Source: an uncultured Planktomarina sp. (lineage in GTDB: Bacteria; Pseudomonadota; Alphaproteobacteria; Rhodobacterales; Rhodobacteraceae). From it: DNA of 64,000 bases. Shown in pieces: positions 1 through 10,049 of the stretch. Location of the stretch: the NCBI GenBank assembly GCA_905182535.1, contig CAJJBZ010000002.1, positions 1-64,000 of the forward strand, in the 5' to 3' direction. The translations under genes and the position numbers were made by a program. The notes under the pieces were generated by a model. The model saw only the letters and a program-made list of their open reading frames with translations. It had not been told where the DNA came from and did not search any database. Numbering within the stretch: position 1 is the stretch's first letter; the number at the start of each line of letters is the position of its first letter.

Positions 1-438
1 TTCCCGGATAGGTACCGGAATAGGCGTTGCACCCGTATATTCGATCATTGACCGATAAATCGGAAAGCCTGGGTCCGGGTAAAGAATTTCAGCCCCCACT
101 TCACCAAACATCAAGATGGCCGTAAACATCGTGACTTTTCCTCCGGGTACAATCAACACATTTCCCGGACTCACTTCCGTTTTATAACGGCGATATAGGT
201 CGGCGCTGACGGCTTCTCGAAGTGGCAGAATTCCTGTGGCATCAGTGTACCCATGATGACCATCGCGCAGTGCGCGAACTGCAGCCTCCACAATGTTTTC
301 CGGTGTTGGGAAGTCAGGTTGTCCAATGCCAAGGTTAATCACATCCATACCACTCGCAGCCAGCTGACCTGCACGCCCCAACACAGCAAAGGCGTTTTCT
401 TCGCCAATTCTATCAAAATTTGTCACCGTTTTCATCAT
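1..438 (-). CDS. Class I/II PLP-dependent aminotransferase, N-terminal part (runs off the window)
   Basis: Only the first ~146 residues are in the window. The protein begins MMKTVTNFDRIGEENAF and has the N-terminal segment typical of fold-type I aspartate/methionine-type aminotransferases: an INLGIGQPDFPTP stretch (substrate-binding arm), DGHHGYTDATGILPLREAV, then NVLIVPGGKVTMFTAILM and a YPDPGFPIYRSM segment. The pyridoxal-phosphate lysine lies beyond the window edge, so substrate preference cannot be judged. Two ATG codons stand in tandem (436-438 and 433-435) behind a GAGG ribosome site, and either may be used. The family transfers amino groups between amino acids and 2-oxo acids in the cytoplasm. 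It is separated from icd by about 300 bases in which I see no gene. Confidence 0.85.
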   Translation of the reverse strand, partial: MMKTVTNFDRIGEENAFAVLGRAGQLAASGMDVINLGIGQPDFPTPENIVEAAVRALRDGHHGYTDATGILPLREAVSADLYRRYKTEVSPGNVLIVPGGKVTMFTAILMFGEVGAEILYPDPGFPIYRSMIEYTGATPIPVPIRE

Positions 439-736
439 TAATCCTCATTCGTCTTTAGGCTATTTGTCGAATCGATAATTCTGCAAAAATCATTTTGATC
501 GGCTGCAGGTGAATGTCTACCAATTATGCTATTGTTGCCTGTATGTGTTGTATAAAGATTTACTATCCATAACAAAAACTAGATTCACGCAACTCAACAG
601 GTGCAAGATCTACTTCTCCTCATAATGTACTGATCTAAGCCGTCTGCGGGTTACACGAGCATTTGTTGATGCTCTTCGAGATATAATTTAGCTCTAGCCA
701 GAGTGGATCTCCAAAGATCTGGTGAAAACCCGACAC

Positions 737-2950
737 CTAGAGGCTGCCGAGTATCCGCAGTAAGGTTTGTGATGGACGCATAATACTTTCAGTTTTTTGC
801 GTATCAGTCAGATAGTATCCACCCAAATCGGCTGGATTACCCTCATCTGCCGCCAACTCATCTAGAATAATTGCTTCATATTCTTGTAGTGCCGAAGCAA
901 TTGGCGCGAACTTAGCAATCAGGGATGGGTCTTCGTTCTGAGTGGCCAAAGCCTGGGCCCAGTAAAGCGCAAAGAAATAATGACTGCTGCGGTTATCCGT
1001 TTCACCTACTTTTGCCCGTGGTGATTTATTATAATCCAGAATACCTTGCGTCGCATGATCAACAGCTTGACCAAGAATGCGTGCCTTGTCGTTATCTTTT
1101 GTTTCAGCCAGAAACTTTAAGCTTTCACCAAGGGCACAGAACTCTCCAAGGGAATCCCAACGCAGGTGGTTTTCTTGAGCCAGCTGCTGCACATGTTTTG
1201 GTGCAGACCCGCCTGCCCCAGTTTCAAACAAGACCACCACCATTCATCAACTTAACTATGGACAACATTTTTGCTGAGGTGCCGAGCTCAAGAATGGGGA
1301 AGAGGTCGGTCAAGTAGTCACGCAGAACATTGCCAGTCACTGCGATAGAGTTTTTACCCACACGGATAGTTTCTAACGATAGGCGCGTAGCTGCACGAGG
1401 GCTCAAAATCTGAAACTTATCAGAGACACCTGCCGCTATCAGGAGTGGCGTCACATATTTCAGCAACTCAACATCATGCGCACGGCTCTCATCCAGCCAG
1501 AATATAGCCTGACAACCTTCAGTTTTTTGACGATTGATTGCCAATTGCACCCAATCTTCGATTGGCGCCTGTTTCGTAGATGCAGAGCGCCAGATATCGC
1601 CAGCCTCAACTTCATTAGCCAGCAACGTGTCACCATTAGCCAGTACAATACGGACCGAGCCGTCATGAGGAATTTCAAACGTTGTCGGGTGCGAGCCGTA
1701 TTCTTCTGCTTTTTGCGCCATGAGGCCTACGTTTTGAACCGTGCCTGCAGTGGTCGGATCAAACGCACCTGTTTCTTTAAAGTACGCCACAGACTCGTCA
1801 TAAATTGGGGCATAGGAGCTATCAGGAATAATGCAGTTTGTGTCAGCGGCAGCGCCATCCGGCCCCCACCCTTTTCCACCAGCACGGATCAGCGCTGGCA
1901 GTGATGCGTCAATGATGACATCAGAGGGTACGTGCAAATTCGTGATGCCTTTGTCCGAGTTAACCATATACAGAGATGGACGATCAGCCATGTCTCGCCG
2001 ATAGCAGCCAAAATTTCTTCTTAGCATCAGATCACCAGCCGTTGTTCAGCATCGCACCCAAGACCAGTAATCGGGTTAGCCACTTGCACTAGCTTTTCAA
2101 AAACATCTCGGTAGAACACTTCCACTGCATGACCAAAAATGATCGGGTCAGAAACCTTCATCATAGTAGCCTTCAAGTGGATGGAAAACAAAATACCAGC
2201 CGCTTTAGTCGTCTTAACCTGTTCAGCCAAGAAGCTATCAAGCGCGCGAGCAGACATAAATGTAGCATCAACTATCGTACCAGCAGAATAGGTCACAACA
2301 TCCTTAAGGACAGTAATACTCCCATCAGTCGCTACAAGTTCAACACGTGCATCACCAGCCTGCTCTGCAGATAATGTCACAGATTTTTCATTAGAAAAGA
2401 AGTCATTGCCTGACATCGTAGAAACGATCGTCTTACTATCTGGGGCCCATTTTCCCATATAATGTGGATTGGACATTGCATAATTTTTAACAGCAGCGGC
2501 CGCGCGACGATCCGAATTACCTTCACGAAGAATAGGGTTCACCGCGGAGCCCTTGATCGCGTCAAAGCGTGAGCGAATGGATTTCTGTAGGTCATCCGTT
2601 GGCTCTGCAGGGTAGTCAGGAATAGTATATCCCTTTTCTTGTAATTCCTTGATTGCCGCCAGAAGTTGAGGCACCGAAGCAGAGATGTTTGGAAGCTTGA
2701 TGACATTAGCGTTTGGCATTTTAACCAGCTCACCCAACTCAGCCAGATCGTCCGGTTGGTATTGATCAGAGTCTAATTTATCCGGAAACGCCGCGACGAT
2801 GCGACCCGCAAGCGATATATCCTTTACACCAACGGAGACCCCAGCAGCGGAGGCGAAAGATTGAATGACAGGTAGAAGTGAAACCGAGGCCAGTTGAGGC
2901 GCCTCATCAACTTTGGTGTAAATGATATCTGGGGATGCAATGTTTGTCAT
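737..2950 (-). CDS. icd: Monomeric NADP-dependent isocitrate dehydrogenase, frame-disrupted as sequenced
   Basis: Three reading-frame pieces add up to one ~740-residue monomeric isocitrate dehydrogenase, the normal family length. Piece 1 (to ~2027) starts [18 protein letters not shown] and contains [18 protein letters not shown]. Piece 2 contains [33 protein letters not shown] and [16 protein letters not shown]. Piece 3 carries [33 protein letters not shown] and DLGGYYLTD. The enzyme converts isocitrate to 2-oxoglutarate and CO2 in the TCA cycle, making NADPH. The frame is lost in two places: one extra base at about 1233-1238, and at least two indels between about 1985 and 2060. A TCA-cycle gene with otherwise perfect family motifs suggests sequence error rather than decay. 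The start is taken as ATG 2950; an in-frame TTG at 2971 is less likely. Confidence 0.9.
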
Positions 2951-3434
2951 GGTTCTGCATAAATCTTTCAAATTTGTAGTCGGCGGTCGACTCGATAGGC
3001 TTGCATTGCCGTAATTAGGTCAAAAACGCAATGATGTGGCTCGGGATCGCCGCCGTCATACTAATGAGGTTAATATTTTATTAAACTTCTTTAAAGAGCC
3101 ACTGGCCTAGACTGACAGCACAGGAAGAAGGCAAAATCGCTCTCTGGTGGTACATAATTCTATCGGATTAAAGAGGAGCTGTAGCATATTAAAAATCAGT
3201 ATTTATAAGAATTCTCGGAGAGTGCCTCGGGTGATGTCACCCACTCCAACTAGATTCTGAGTCATACTCTTATCTCTTTGCCAGGAAATATTAGCAGCAA
3301 TTTCTCCACCACATAAGATAAAATTTTATCCTGTGTCTTTAGACTCATAACAAAATGGCAAATGATTTTTCAAGATTACAAGCATACGATATGCCTCAAT
3401 TATTACCGAGCCCAAATTAATATAAAACAATGAC
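2951..3434. other. Intergenic, no gene recognised
   Basis: AT-rich stretch of about 480 bases upstream of icd. It should hold the icd promoter, but I could not pick a convincing -35/-10 pair. No tRNA, repeat or protein-like reading frame was seen. A short near-palindrome (GGGTGATGTCACCC, near 3230) is the only structure noticed. Confidence 0.5.
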
Positions 3435-3683
3435 TTATATCAGACTGATCTTTGCAAGAGATATATTTTGGGAAGTTAGGGTAGCTATCAAAGTAGGTAA
3501 AATACACCGAGACTGAATTGCTTTTTTAATAGCAGAATTTAATAAAGCTGCCGGCACGTCCGGCGTTTCTAAATCATAAACTTCACGACATGTACCAGCG
3601 CAGTCGTATACCATTTGAACCTTACCAAATGAAGATTTTCGGTAACCTAAAAAATGATTTCCATCTTCACTATGCATAAACAT
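3435..3683 (-). CDS. Small hypothetical protein (82 aa)
   Basis: Unrecognised 82-residue protein beginning MFMHSEDGNHFLGYRKS. It has no signal peptide or membrane segment. It contains two cysteines in DCAGTCREV and an Ala-rich amphipathic stretch (AALLNSAIKKAI). A strong GGGGGA ribosome site lies 7 bases before the ATG, which is the main reason to accept it as real. It stands alone between icd and the photolyase operon, with 250 or more bases free on each side. The base composition is AT-rich compared with its neighbours. Function unknown. Confidence 0.45.
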   Translation of the reverse strand: MFMHSEDGNHFLGYRKSSFGKVQMVYDCAGTCREVYDLETPDVPAALLNSAIKKAIQSRCILPTLIATLTSQNISLAKISLI

Positions 3684-3940
3684 CTTACATCCCCCGATAA
3701 GTTTATTCTATTGAACTGCAGGATTCGGGGGAGTCATATTCTGAATCAATTTTAGCACAGTGTTGAATCTACAACACCACATAAAAAAGCAGGATAAAAT
3801 AAAGCTTTAGCACACCCAACAGCCAGAATATTTGACTAATTCTATCACTTCCCGACACCACCTCGAGTACGTGCTGCCCCCCCTAAAGCAAAACTAACTG
3901 CACCAGATTACATTTCAGGAGTATTTTAACTTTTTTTATT

Positions 3941-5470
3941 CTAAATTAAAGTTAATTGGTTTCCTTCTTTTACGGCTAACTTTTTTTTGCGCCTAGCAGT
4001 GAGTTTTCTACTACCTAGTTTTTGGTGAACAGTGGCTGCTGTCGTTCGAAAGAGTGGGCTATTCCGAACTTTAGTAATTCTTTCCTTTGCCTGTTTGGCA
4101 GATACCACGTGATCCACGACTGGCGATGGATAGCCTTCCGAAACTTCATAATTGCCGAAAAGTGATCCCTTTATTTTCCAAGGCTCATGAATGAATTCAT
4201 CAGTTACACTACGTAGTTCAGGAACCCATTTTCGGATAAATGAGCCTGTCGGGTCGTGTTCTTGGGATTGTTTAACTGGGTTGTAAACTCGCATTGCGTT
4301 TATACCGGTTACACCTGACTGCATTTGAAGCTGGCTATAATGAATGCCGGGCTCATAGTCGGTAAACAAGCACGCCAAGTGATCCCCAGTTATCCGCCAA
4401 TCAAGCCAAAGTTGATAACTTGCAAAGCTGACTAACATCGCCCGCATACGAAACGTAATCCACCCTTCAGAAGCTAAATTTCGCATACAAGCATCAATAA
4501 ACGGGTACCCAGTGTTTCCCGTAGCCCATGCTTGAAAGTAGGTTTCGTTATGTTCATCCACACGCAAACTCTCAAAGGCGGGATGCATGCAGTGCGTTTC
4601 AATTTCTGGTTGATCCTCAATCTTCTGAATAAAATGGCAGCGCCATGCAAGGCGTGACCCAAAGGCATTAAGATTTCGAGAAAAATGCTTGCTGCTATCA
4701 CTGTTAAGTTGGGTGCGTCGTTTAGAAATAGACTGTATTACTTCGCGCACTGACAGAGCACCCCACGTAAGGTGGGTCGATAAGCGCGAGCAATGAACTT
4801 CGGATAAATTTGGGGCAGATATGTGCTGAAGATATGCTCTGGATCGGTAACCTAGAAAGCTAGTTAAATCTTCGACGGCAGCGTTGCGGCCACCCTTTTG
4901 AACATGCCCAACAGATTTTTCCCCAAACATTGGATCAGCCTTGCTGGGCAAATCAACAGATTGGTAGTCGGCAACAGTTTGCAGGGCAACAGGCCTTGGC
5001 GAAATACGCTCAGCCATACGTGCATTTCGGATCGCACTCCAATTATCGCGATTTCCAAGCCTGCGTACCACACCGTTCGAAGGTAGCTCATGAATTGTGA
5101 TGCCATTCATGGCACAAGTAGAATGGACAGCAATATCACGGTCGTAGGTCCAACGGTTTCCAGTCTCTTCATGGGCCCAGATATTAATGATAGAATAATC
5201 TTGAGATAATTTCATAAAAACATCGCACGCAGTTCCTATCTTTATGACGAGTGGTTGGCCCAAGCTCGTTAGAGCTTCATTTAGATCTATGAGGCAATCA
5301 TGGACGTAATGCCAATGCCTGCGCGAGGCAAATGACTGCCGCCAATAACCAGGTTCTATAATGTACAATGGTATTATTGGCGCACCTTGTTGTGATGCAG
5401 CCAGCAACGGGGCGTGATCACTAATGCGTAAATCACGTTTAAACCAAACTACGTGGGGCTGCAGCTTCAT
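3941..5470 (-). CDS. Cryptochrome/deoxyribodipyrimidine photolyase family protein
   Basis: 509 residues with canonical domain order. The N-terminal alpha/beta antenna domain (about 5-165) opens VVWFKRDLRISDHAPLL. The C-terminal FAD-binding helical domain (about 250-450) contains WATGNTGYPFIDACMRNL, EGWITFRMRAMLVSFASY and YEPGIHYSQLQMQSG, and then MRVYNPVKQSQEHDPTG. The Trp, Asn and Asp residues around the flavin pocket are present. The family repairs UV-induced pyrimidine dimers with blue light or acts as a light sensor; sequence alone does not tell which. A basic, lysine-rich C-terminal tail (SRKLTARRKKKLAVKEG) may add DNA affinity. The start ATG overlaps the stop of the ABC1-kinase gene by four bases (ATGA), so the two are translationally coupled. 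Confidence 0.9.
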   Translation of the reverse strand: MKLQPHVVWFKRDLRISDHAPLLAASQQGAPIIPLYIIEPGYWRQSFASRRHWHYVHDCLIDLNEALTSLGQPLVIKIGTACDVFMKLSQDYSIINIWAHEETGNRWTYDRDIAVHSTCAMNGITIHELPSNGVVRRLGNRDNWSAIRNARMAERISPRPVALQTVADYQSVDLPSKADPMFGEKSVGHVQKGGRNAAVEDLTSFLGYRSRAYLQHISAPNLSEVHCSRLSTHLTWGALSVREVIQSISKRRTQLNSDSSKHFSRNLNAFGSRLAWRCHFIQKIEDQPEIETHCMHPAFESLRVDEHNETYFQAWATGNTGYPFIDACMRNLASEGWITFRMRAMLVSFASYQLWLDWRITGDHLACLFTDYEPGIHYSQLQMQSGVTGINAMRVYNPVKQSQEHDPTGSFIRKWVPELRSVTDEFIHEPWKIKGSLFGNYEVSEGYPSPVVDHVVSAKQAKERITKVRNSPLFRTTAATVHQKLGSRKLTARRKKKLAVKEGNQLTLI

Positions 5471-6801
5471 GGGAACAATTCAGTTTTTTTCCATAGAATT
5501 TTTCTAATATCAACCTGGGCAGCAAGCCTCGTCGCTAACAAAAAAATTCCAGCAAATTTTCGTTGTATTAAAAGGACATCAATTGGCAAAACTGGGGGCA
5601 AAAACCCGTCTTCCAATAATGCTAGACCCTCAGCCTGTAGCTGCTCAGCCAATTCTAAACTCTTAAAATCCATAGTGCCACCTTTTAGGATCGCTTCAAA
5701 CACGGAGCAGACCATTCGAATTATGCGGCCACGGTGTTCAATAGAAGTGCTGGCATCAATAAACCCAATACTAGAGATGGCATCCAACAAGCCACCTATG
5801 TCATCACTCAACCCAGAGAATACTAACCTTTTATATTTTTCTATAAGGTCTGGATCAATTTGGGTCACGGCACCAAAATCGAGTAAAACGATCTGCTTCG
5901 TGTCTGGTTTGTATTGGTAATTGGCAAAATTTGGATCTGTCTGCATTAGTCCAAAATCAAACAGCTCCCTCAACAAAAGTTCCACAAGGCTAATGATTAC
6001 ATTATCACGAACATCTTGCGTTTCACTGTCTAGGTTCTCAATGGCAATACCTGCCATAAAGTCCATTGCTAGTACATTTGACGTTGACCATTCAGCGTGA
6101 ACAGTCGGTACGGCAAACTGTGGCGCATCTTCCAGAAGCTCTTTAAACTTTGTAAGATTACTCGCTTCTTGGACGTAGTCTGTTTCTTTATGAAGTTGCT
6201 GGCGCCCTTCTTCCAAGTAAGTTTCTAGCCTAAATTCTTTTGGAAGAAGCCCAGACATTTTAATTACTACACCTACGTTAGCCACGTCACTATCAATGCT
6301 TACTGCAACACCAGGGTACTGAACTTTTATCGCCAGATCACGGCCATCCTTGAGTTGCGCACGATGGACTTGCCCTATTGAAGCCGCCGCGATGGGATGT
6401 ACGTCAAATTTTTTAAATGAGGCGAGCCAACTGTTCTGAAATTGTGTATTTAAAACTTGCTTAAGTTGTGCAGGTGGCATTGCATAAGCATTATCCCGCA
6501 ACCGCGCCATTATTTGCGCCAGTTCTGGAGACAAAAGTCCACCAGCATCCATAGAGACCAGTTGTCCAATCTTCATCGCAGCTCCCCGCATTTTTGCCAG
6601 CTGTTCAGTTATGCGAAAGATGTTTTGTGGCGTAAGCAGGAGGTCCTTGATTACAGGCCGTTGTCTTTTCACAAGTTGGGACATGCCGCCCAACGCCACA
6701 CTGCCAGCCACGCTGGCAGTCACTGTAGTGATGTAACCTAACCTCGCCAATCGTCCTGCGGGGACTGCGACTAACCTCTTGTTTAGAAGTTTTTTTTTCA
6801 T
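5467..6801 (-). CDS. ABC1/UbiB (AarF/COQ8) family atypical kinase
   Basis: 444 residues with the full ABC1 motif set. The KxGQ motif is at residues 77-80 (AAMKIGQLVSMD). The Ala-rich loop AAASIGQVHRA replaces the kinase P-loop. The catalytic lysine is K159 in LAIKVQYPG, QTDPNFAN lies at about 287-294, and the DFG motif is at 308-310 (VLLDFGAV). A hydrophobic stretch near residues 21-40 and another at the C-terminus could attach it to the membrane. Family members support ubiquinone biosynthesis or lipid handling as ATPases/kinases. Here it sits between TIGR03643 and a photolyase, so a light- or quinone-related job is plausible. It starts 8 bases after the TIGR03643 stop. I give no ubiB symbol because paralogues are common. 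Confidence 0.88.
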   Translation of the reverse strand: MKKKLLNKRLVAVPAGRLARLGYITTVTASVAGSVALGGMSQLVKRQRPVIKDLLLTPQNIFRITEQLAKMRGAAMKIGQLVSMDAGGLLSPELAQIMARLRDNAYAMPPAQLKQVLNTQFQNSWLASFKKFDVHPIAAASIGQVHRAQLKDGRDLAIKVQYPGVAVSIDSDVANVGVVIKMSGLLPKEFRLETYLEEGRQQLHKETDYVQEASNLTKFKELLEDAPQFAVPTVHAEWSTSNVLAMDFMAGIAIENLDSETQDVRDNVIISLVELLLRELFDFGLMQTDPNFANYQYKPDTKQIVLLDFGAVTQIDPDLIEKYKRLVFSGLSDDIGGLLDAISSIGFIDASTSIEHRGRIIRMVCSVFEAILKGGTMDFKSLELAEQLQAEGLALLEDGFLPPVLPIDVLLIQRKFAGIFLLATRLAAQVDIRKILWKKTELFP

Positions 6802-6809
6802 AGCATTAC

Positions 6810-7031
6810 CTATTTATAGGTTTCCCTACGATCACTGAAGTCGCGCACACGCTTACGCCACGCCCTATAACTCCCACTCTTTAGGGTACTTCGCATAAGG
6901 GCTTTTACTTCTTTGTCGCCAATACCATATTCTGCTTGAATAGTAGCGAAGCTGGTATGATCAGATAAAGCCATTTCTACAATATCACTGATATGTTCTT
7001 CGAGTAGCTCAGGTTTTTTATTCATTGCCAT
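6810..7031 (-). CDS. TIGR03643 family (DUF2805) small protein
   Basis: 73 residues, beginning MAMNKKPELLEEHISDIVEMALSD in two overlapping stretches and ending KSGSYRAWRKRVRDF. This is the TIGR03643/DUF2805 pattern: a short helical protein with a helix-turn-helix-like middle (FATIQAEYGIGDKEVKALMRS) and a basic SYRAWRKRV end. From memory, the family is often encoded beside cryptochrome/photolyase genes in marine bacteria, which fits this operon (TIGR03643, ABC1 kinase, photolyase). The molecular role is unknown; the helical, basic profile would allow nucleic-acid binding. Confidence 0.8.
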   Translation of the reverse strand: MAMNKKPELLEEHISDIVEMALSDHTSFATIQAEYGIGDKEVKALMRSTLKSGSYRAWRKRVRDFSDRRETYK

Positions 7032-7203
7032 CAGCTAGAGCCTAATTCCACCAAATCAAGATCGTTTTAGATTTAGGTTGCCCTTAGTATATTACAGAAA
7101 ATACCCAACTTAAAATCTCAAATTTTTATTTGGTCTCGCGTCTAGAACAAGCCTATGAAATTTAGTATTTTAATTACCAGTGTGGCAAATACAGTAAAAA
7201 AAT

Positions 7204-8046
7204 TTAGGGTGCCCGTCGAAATATACCATCAACTAGCAGCATGTGTGGAACCGTTAGCGCAGCCAATCCAATGAAAATTATTTGCAAAATTGGGCCTCTA
7301 ATAGTCTCTGTTGTTGGCATCAGCCAAAACATTAATATTCCCGCAACCCAACTTATCACAGTAAACAAGCAGGCAAGCAGTACGAGAGTGCGCACGCCGT
7401 AAGCCCGCAAACGTAGTTTGATCCAAGTGTAGCGGAGATGACGAACTGAATGTACTGCGCAAAAATATAATGCGAACCCTACCAAAGGTGGCAAAAAATA
7501 ATAAGCAAGTCCAAGACCTAAAAGTTCAAAACGCCTAATTCGCAGTGAAGGCTGCATGAAGGCTTGTATAAGATACGTGATCAAAACAGCTATCAAACCG
7601 AAGCTGGCTATATTTAAAAACTGCCACAATAATTCTGTTTCACTGCCAACTAAATGAACAAAGATTAGCTCGACTTCACTTTGATGAAGAGTGCTAATTC
7701 CAACAACGACCAAACCACCGTGAGCAAGGCTTTGAATACCGCGCTGCAAAAACGCACCAGACTGGCTGTCGCCAATTCCAAAATGAACTGCACTGATTGC
7801 CAGAAAAAGCAACAAAGCTATCACCGGAAAGGTCAACCAGAATAACACCACAAGGAGAGATATAGCCACATATGTGACCACAAACCCCACCATGGATTTT
7901 AGGGTTTTTCCATAACCTAATGCCAACGCCACGGCACCGTCAAAAGCGCCATGTGGCAAACCAATCAGTACGACTGCTGTGAGGGCTATTAATGACTGTG
8001 GGCCAAGCGCTATGAATGGCGTCCATGCTGCAATTAAATTAACCAC
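7204..8046 (-). CDS. blh: Brp/Blh family beta-carotene 15,15'-dioxygenase
   Basis: Integral membrane enzyme that cleaves beta-carotene into two retinal molecules, the chromophore of the proteorhodopsin encoded upstream. About 280 residues with seven or so hydrophobic helices. The conserved histidines that bind iron appear in GLPHGAFD, SAVHFGIGD, CAVHSVRHL and TVPHMLLVD. I prefer the GTG start at 8046: GGAGG lies nine bases upstream, and it overlaps the crtY stop by 8 bases. An in-frame ATG at 8082 would add 12 residues and a 44-base overlap. It is the last gene of the minus-strand retinal operon; 170 bases separate it from the TIGR03643 gene. Confidence 0.93.
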   Translation of the reverse strand: MVNLIAAWTPFIALGPQSLIALTAVVLIGLPHGAFDGAVALALGYGKTLKSMVGFVVTYVAISLLVVLFWLTFPVIALLLFLAISAVHFGIGDSQSGAFLQRGIQSLAHGGLVVVGISTLHQSEVELIFVHLVGSETELLWQFLNIASFGLIAVLITYLIQAFMQPSLRIRRFELLGLGLAYYFLPPLVGFALYFCAVHSVRHLRYTWIKLRLRAYGVRTLVLLACLFTVISWVAGILMFWLMPTTETIRGPILQIIFIGLAALTVPHMLLVDGIFRRAP

Positions 8047-9145
8047 TAGCAACTGCCTCCATTCTAAAAAGAGCACGCACAAAAGGCCAAACTGGCATGG
8101 CGGTAATGACCTTTAACCGCAATTTTATATTTGCTTCACCACTAAGAAATATGGCAAATTCATCGCCCGTCAGCCTTGCGGCCATCGCAGCGAATAACGT
8201 CGGGGCATAGTGAGGCTGGTTGCGAAGCACAGATAAGAATACCCGATCCATAAACAAATCAATTTTTTTATGAGGTGTAGAGAAACTCAACTCTTTACCA
8301 CTTGCAACCCGACTAAGAGCGACTGCGATCTGCTTTTGAATAAAACTGAACGCGTAGCCACTTGATGGTCGAATAGCACCACAATTACCTCCAATCCCGT
8401 GGTAGTTTGGATCATGGCGTTTCATCAATCCCAAAGGTATGGCCCCTTGTTCAGACCGTAGAACCTCAAAGCGGTTTATTCCAGCACAGTCGGAAAGCCA
8501 GGTTGAAATTGCACCCTCATAGAACTCATCCCGTTCTATATTTGGAGAAAGCAAAGTCGATTCTACCAATGCCTCACTATCAGAAAACGGTAAACAGTAG
8601 ATAAAATGTACTCCACGCGATTGATCGCAACGGAAGTCCATCAAGATGGCGGTGCCATCCTTAAAGCTCCCGGCGTCCGCCCGCACTTCCCAACCTAAAA
8701 AATGCTGCACCATCATGTTGGCCCTCCACTTAGGAGGTCGACTGTCAAATACCCGTTCATTTGAAAACTCGGCAATACTCGACATATCATTATGAAACTG
8801 TACACCGTTTTGCTTTGCATTCTTCCGGCAATGAGCCAGCCAACCATCACGTTTCACCGCTTTATAAGGATGATGACAGGCCTGCATCTCGACTTCAGTG
8901 TCAGCAGTTATCACTGACCATTTATACCAAGTCTTAAATGTCAGAGGTGCAACAAATTTCATCCAATCCATTTGCCAATAGCCCCAAACATGATTATTTT
9001 TGGGACTATTAGGTTGGGGGGAAAATAAATGCATAGTATGGTTAGGAAGATTTTCTGATTGTGCTGCAAAGGATAGCCCAGCGCAACCATCTCCAATCAC
9101 TGCGATTGCAACATTTGATACTGCGGTGGCACCGTCATTGGACAT
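8039..9145 (-). CDS. crtY: Lycopene beta-cyclase
   Basis: Flavoprotein that closes both beta-ionone rings of lycopene to give beta-carotene. About 368 residues. The N-terminal dinucleotide-binding motif reads VAIAVIGDGCAGLSFAA, and DFRCDQSRGVHFIYCLPFS and YHGIGGNCGAIRPSSGYAF match the CrtY family core and the conserved GxxGGxxxPSSGYxF-type segment. The start ATG 9145 overlaps the crtB stop by 11 bases and has a GGGG ribosome site; an upstream ATG at 9160 is possible. It lies between crtB and blh in the retinal operon. The reading frame is intact, unlike crtI. Confidence 0.92.
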   Translation of the reverse strand: MSNDGATAVSNVAIAVIGDGCAGLSFAAQSENLPNHTMHLFSPQPNSPKNNHVWGYWQMDWMKFVAPLTFKTWYKWSVITADTEVEMQACHHPYKAVKRDGWLAHCRKNAKQNGVQFHNDMSSIAEFSNERVFDSRPPKWRANMMVQHFLGWEVRADAGSFKDGTAILMDFRCDQSRGVHFIYCLPFSDSEALVESTLLSPNIERDEFYEGAISTWLSDCAGINRFEVLRSEQGAIPLGLMKRHDPNYHGIGGNCGAIRPSSGYAFSFIQKQIAVALSRVASGKELSFSTPHKKIDLFMDRVFLSVLRNQPHYAPTLFAAMAARLTGDEFAIFLSGEANIKLRLKVITAMPVWPFVRALFRMEAVASG

Positions 9146-10049
9146 GAGGCAGCCCCACAAGTGTATCGTGAAGAGCAGAATGGTGTCCGGGAAAAGACCG
9201 CGAGCGCAAAGGTAAACTTCTTATGGCTTTAACAGAGCATGTGAACTTTGTAAGTCGATTGGTGATCTCACGTCCATTATACCATTGGTGGCCTGCCACT
9301 GCTATCTGAACACCAATTTGGCGGTAAACCTGCGCCGCCACTGCAATAGCAAGGTGCGCCCTAGGCGGGAGGTAGACCAGCCCTTTAGTACCGCTCTCAT
9401 AGTAGGTTTCAGCCAGCTGTAGTAGCCGCGCTACTGCAGTAGACATAGTATCTCGCTCATAGCTTGGCTGGTCGTTTGCTGCAGCCAAGATTGCAGTAGG
9501 TGCCATATCGCCTACCCACGTTGCTGGTATATAACGGCGCCCCATGCTTGCATCTTCAAGTACATCCCGTGCGATATTAGTTAATTGCATGGCAATACCT
9601 AAATCTACTGCATGCGAGAGAGCGGACCGATCAGTACATCCAAGTATTGTGCTCATCATGACGCCGACAGTACCAGCCACTCGATAGCTATAACGCAAAA
9701 GCGCACGTTCATCTGCTATGGAAACGGCTCTTTGGTCCTGAATAAGGCCATCAATTAAGGTTACCAATTTTGGTAATTTTTTTGATGTAATAAAAAATTC
9801 GAAATCCGATAATAAAGGGTCATTTGTTAGATAGTCATTCAATAATCCATCACGTATTTTATGTAATCTTTCTGGCCCATTGATAATATCACCATCAGCC
9901 ATATCGTCTAGAACTCTACAAAACCTATATAAGATTGCTGCATTGGTACCCATTTCTTTACCAAGAAATCTTTTTGCCCAATTAAAACTTTTACCATAAA
10001 TAGCCAGCGCTTTTGTAGGTGTTAGGTTTTCACTATCTATTTTATTCAA
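9135..10049 (-). CDS. crtB: Phytoene synthase
   Basis: Condenses two geranylgeranyl diphosphates into phytoene, the first committed carotenoid step. 304 residues. The two Asp-rich substrate motifs are RVLDDMADGD near residue 47 and LTNIARDVLEDASMGRRY in the middle of the protein. AGTVGVMMSTILG and GTKGLVYLPPRAHLAI are also family-typical. The start codon is TTG (10047-10049), overlapping the crtI TGA stop in a TTGA arrangement; GGTGA lies six bases before it, so translation is probably coupled to crtI. The first ~80 residues are noticeably AT-rich in codon use compared with the rest of the operon. Confidence 0.92.
   Translation of the reverse strand: MNKIDSENLTPTKALAIYGKSFNWAKRFLGKEMGTNAAILYRFCRVLDDMADGDIINGPERLHKIRDGLLNDYLTNDPLLSDFEFFITSKKLPKLVTLIDGLIQDQRAVSIADERALLRYSYRVAGTVGVMMSTILGCTDRSALSHAVDLGIAMQLTNIARDVLEDASMGRRYIPATWVGDMAPTAILAAANDQPSYERDTMSTAVARLLQLAETYYESGTKGLVYLPPRAHLAIAVAAQVYRQIGVQIAVAGHQWYNGREITNRLTKFTCSVKAIRSLPLRSRSFPGHHSALHDTLVGLPHVQ

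Noticed and set aside
253-441. Plus-strand 62-aa reading frame
   Set aside because: Lies antisense inside the aminotransferase gene, whose frame carries clear family motifs; no ribosome site.
925-1317. Plus-strand 130-aa reading frame across the end of icd
   Set aside because: Antisense shadow of the isocitrate dehydrogenase C-terminus, which has unmistakable motifs on the minus strand.
8039-8082. ATG start at 8082 for blh
   Set aside because: Would overlap crtY by 44 bases and lacks a ribosome site; GTG 8046 has GGAGG at good spacing.
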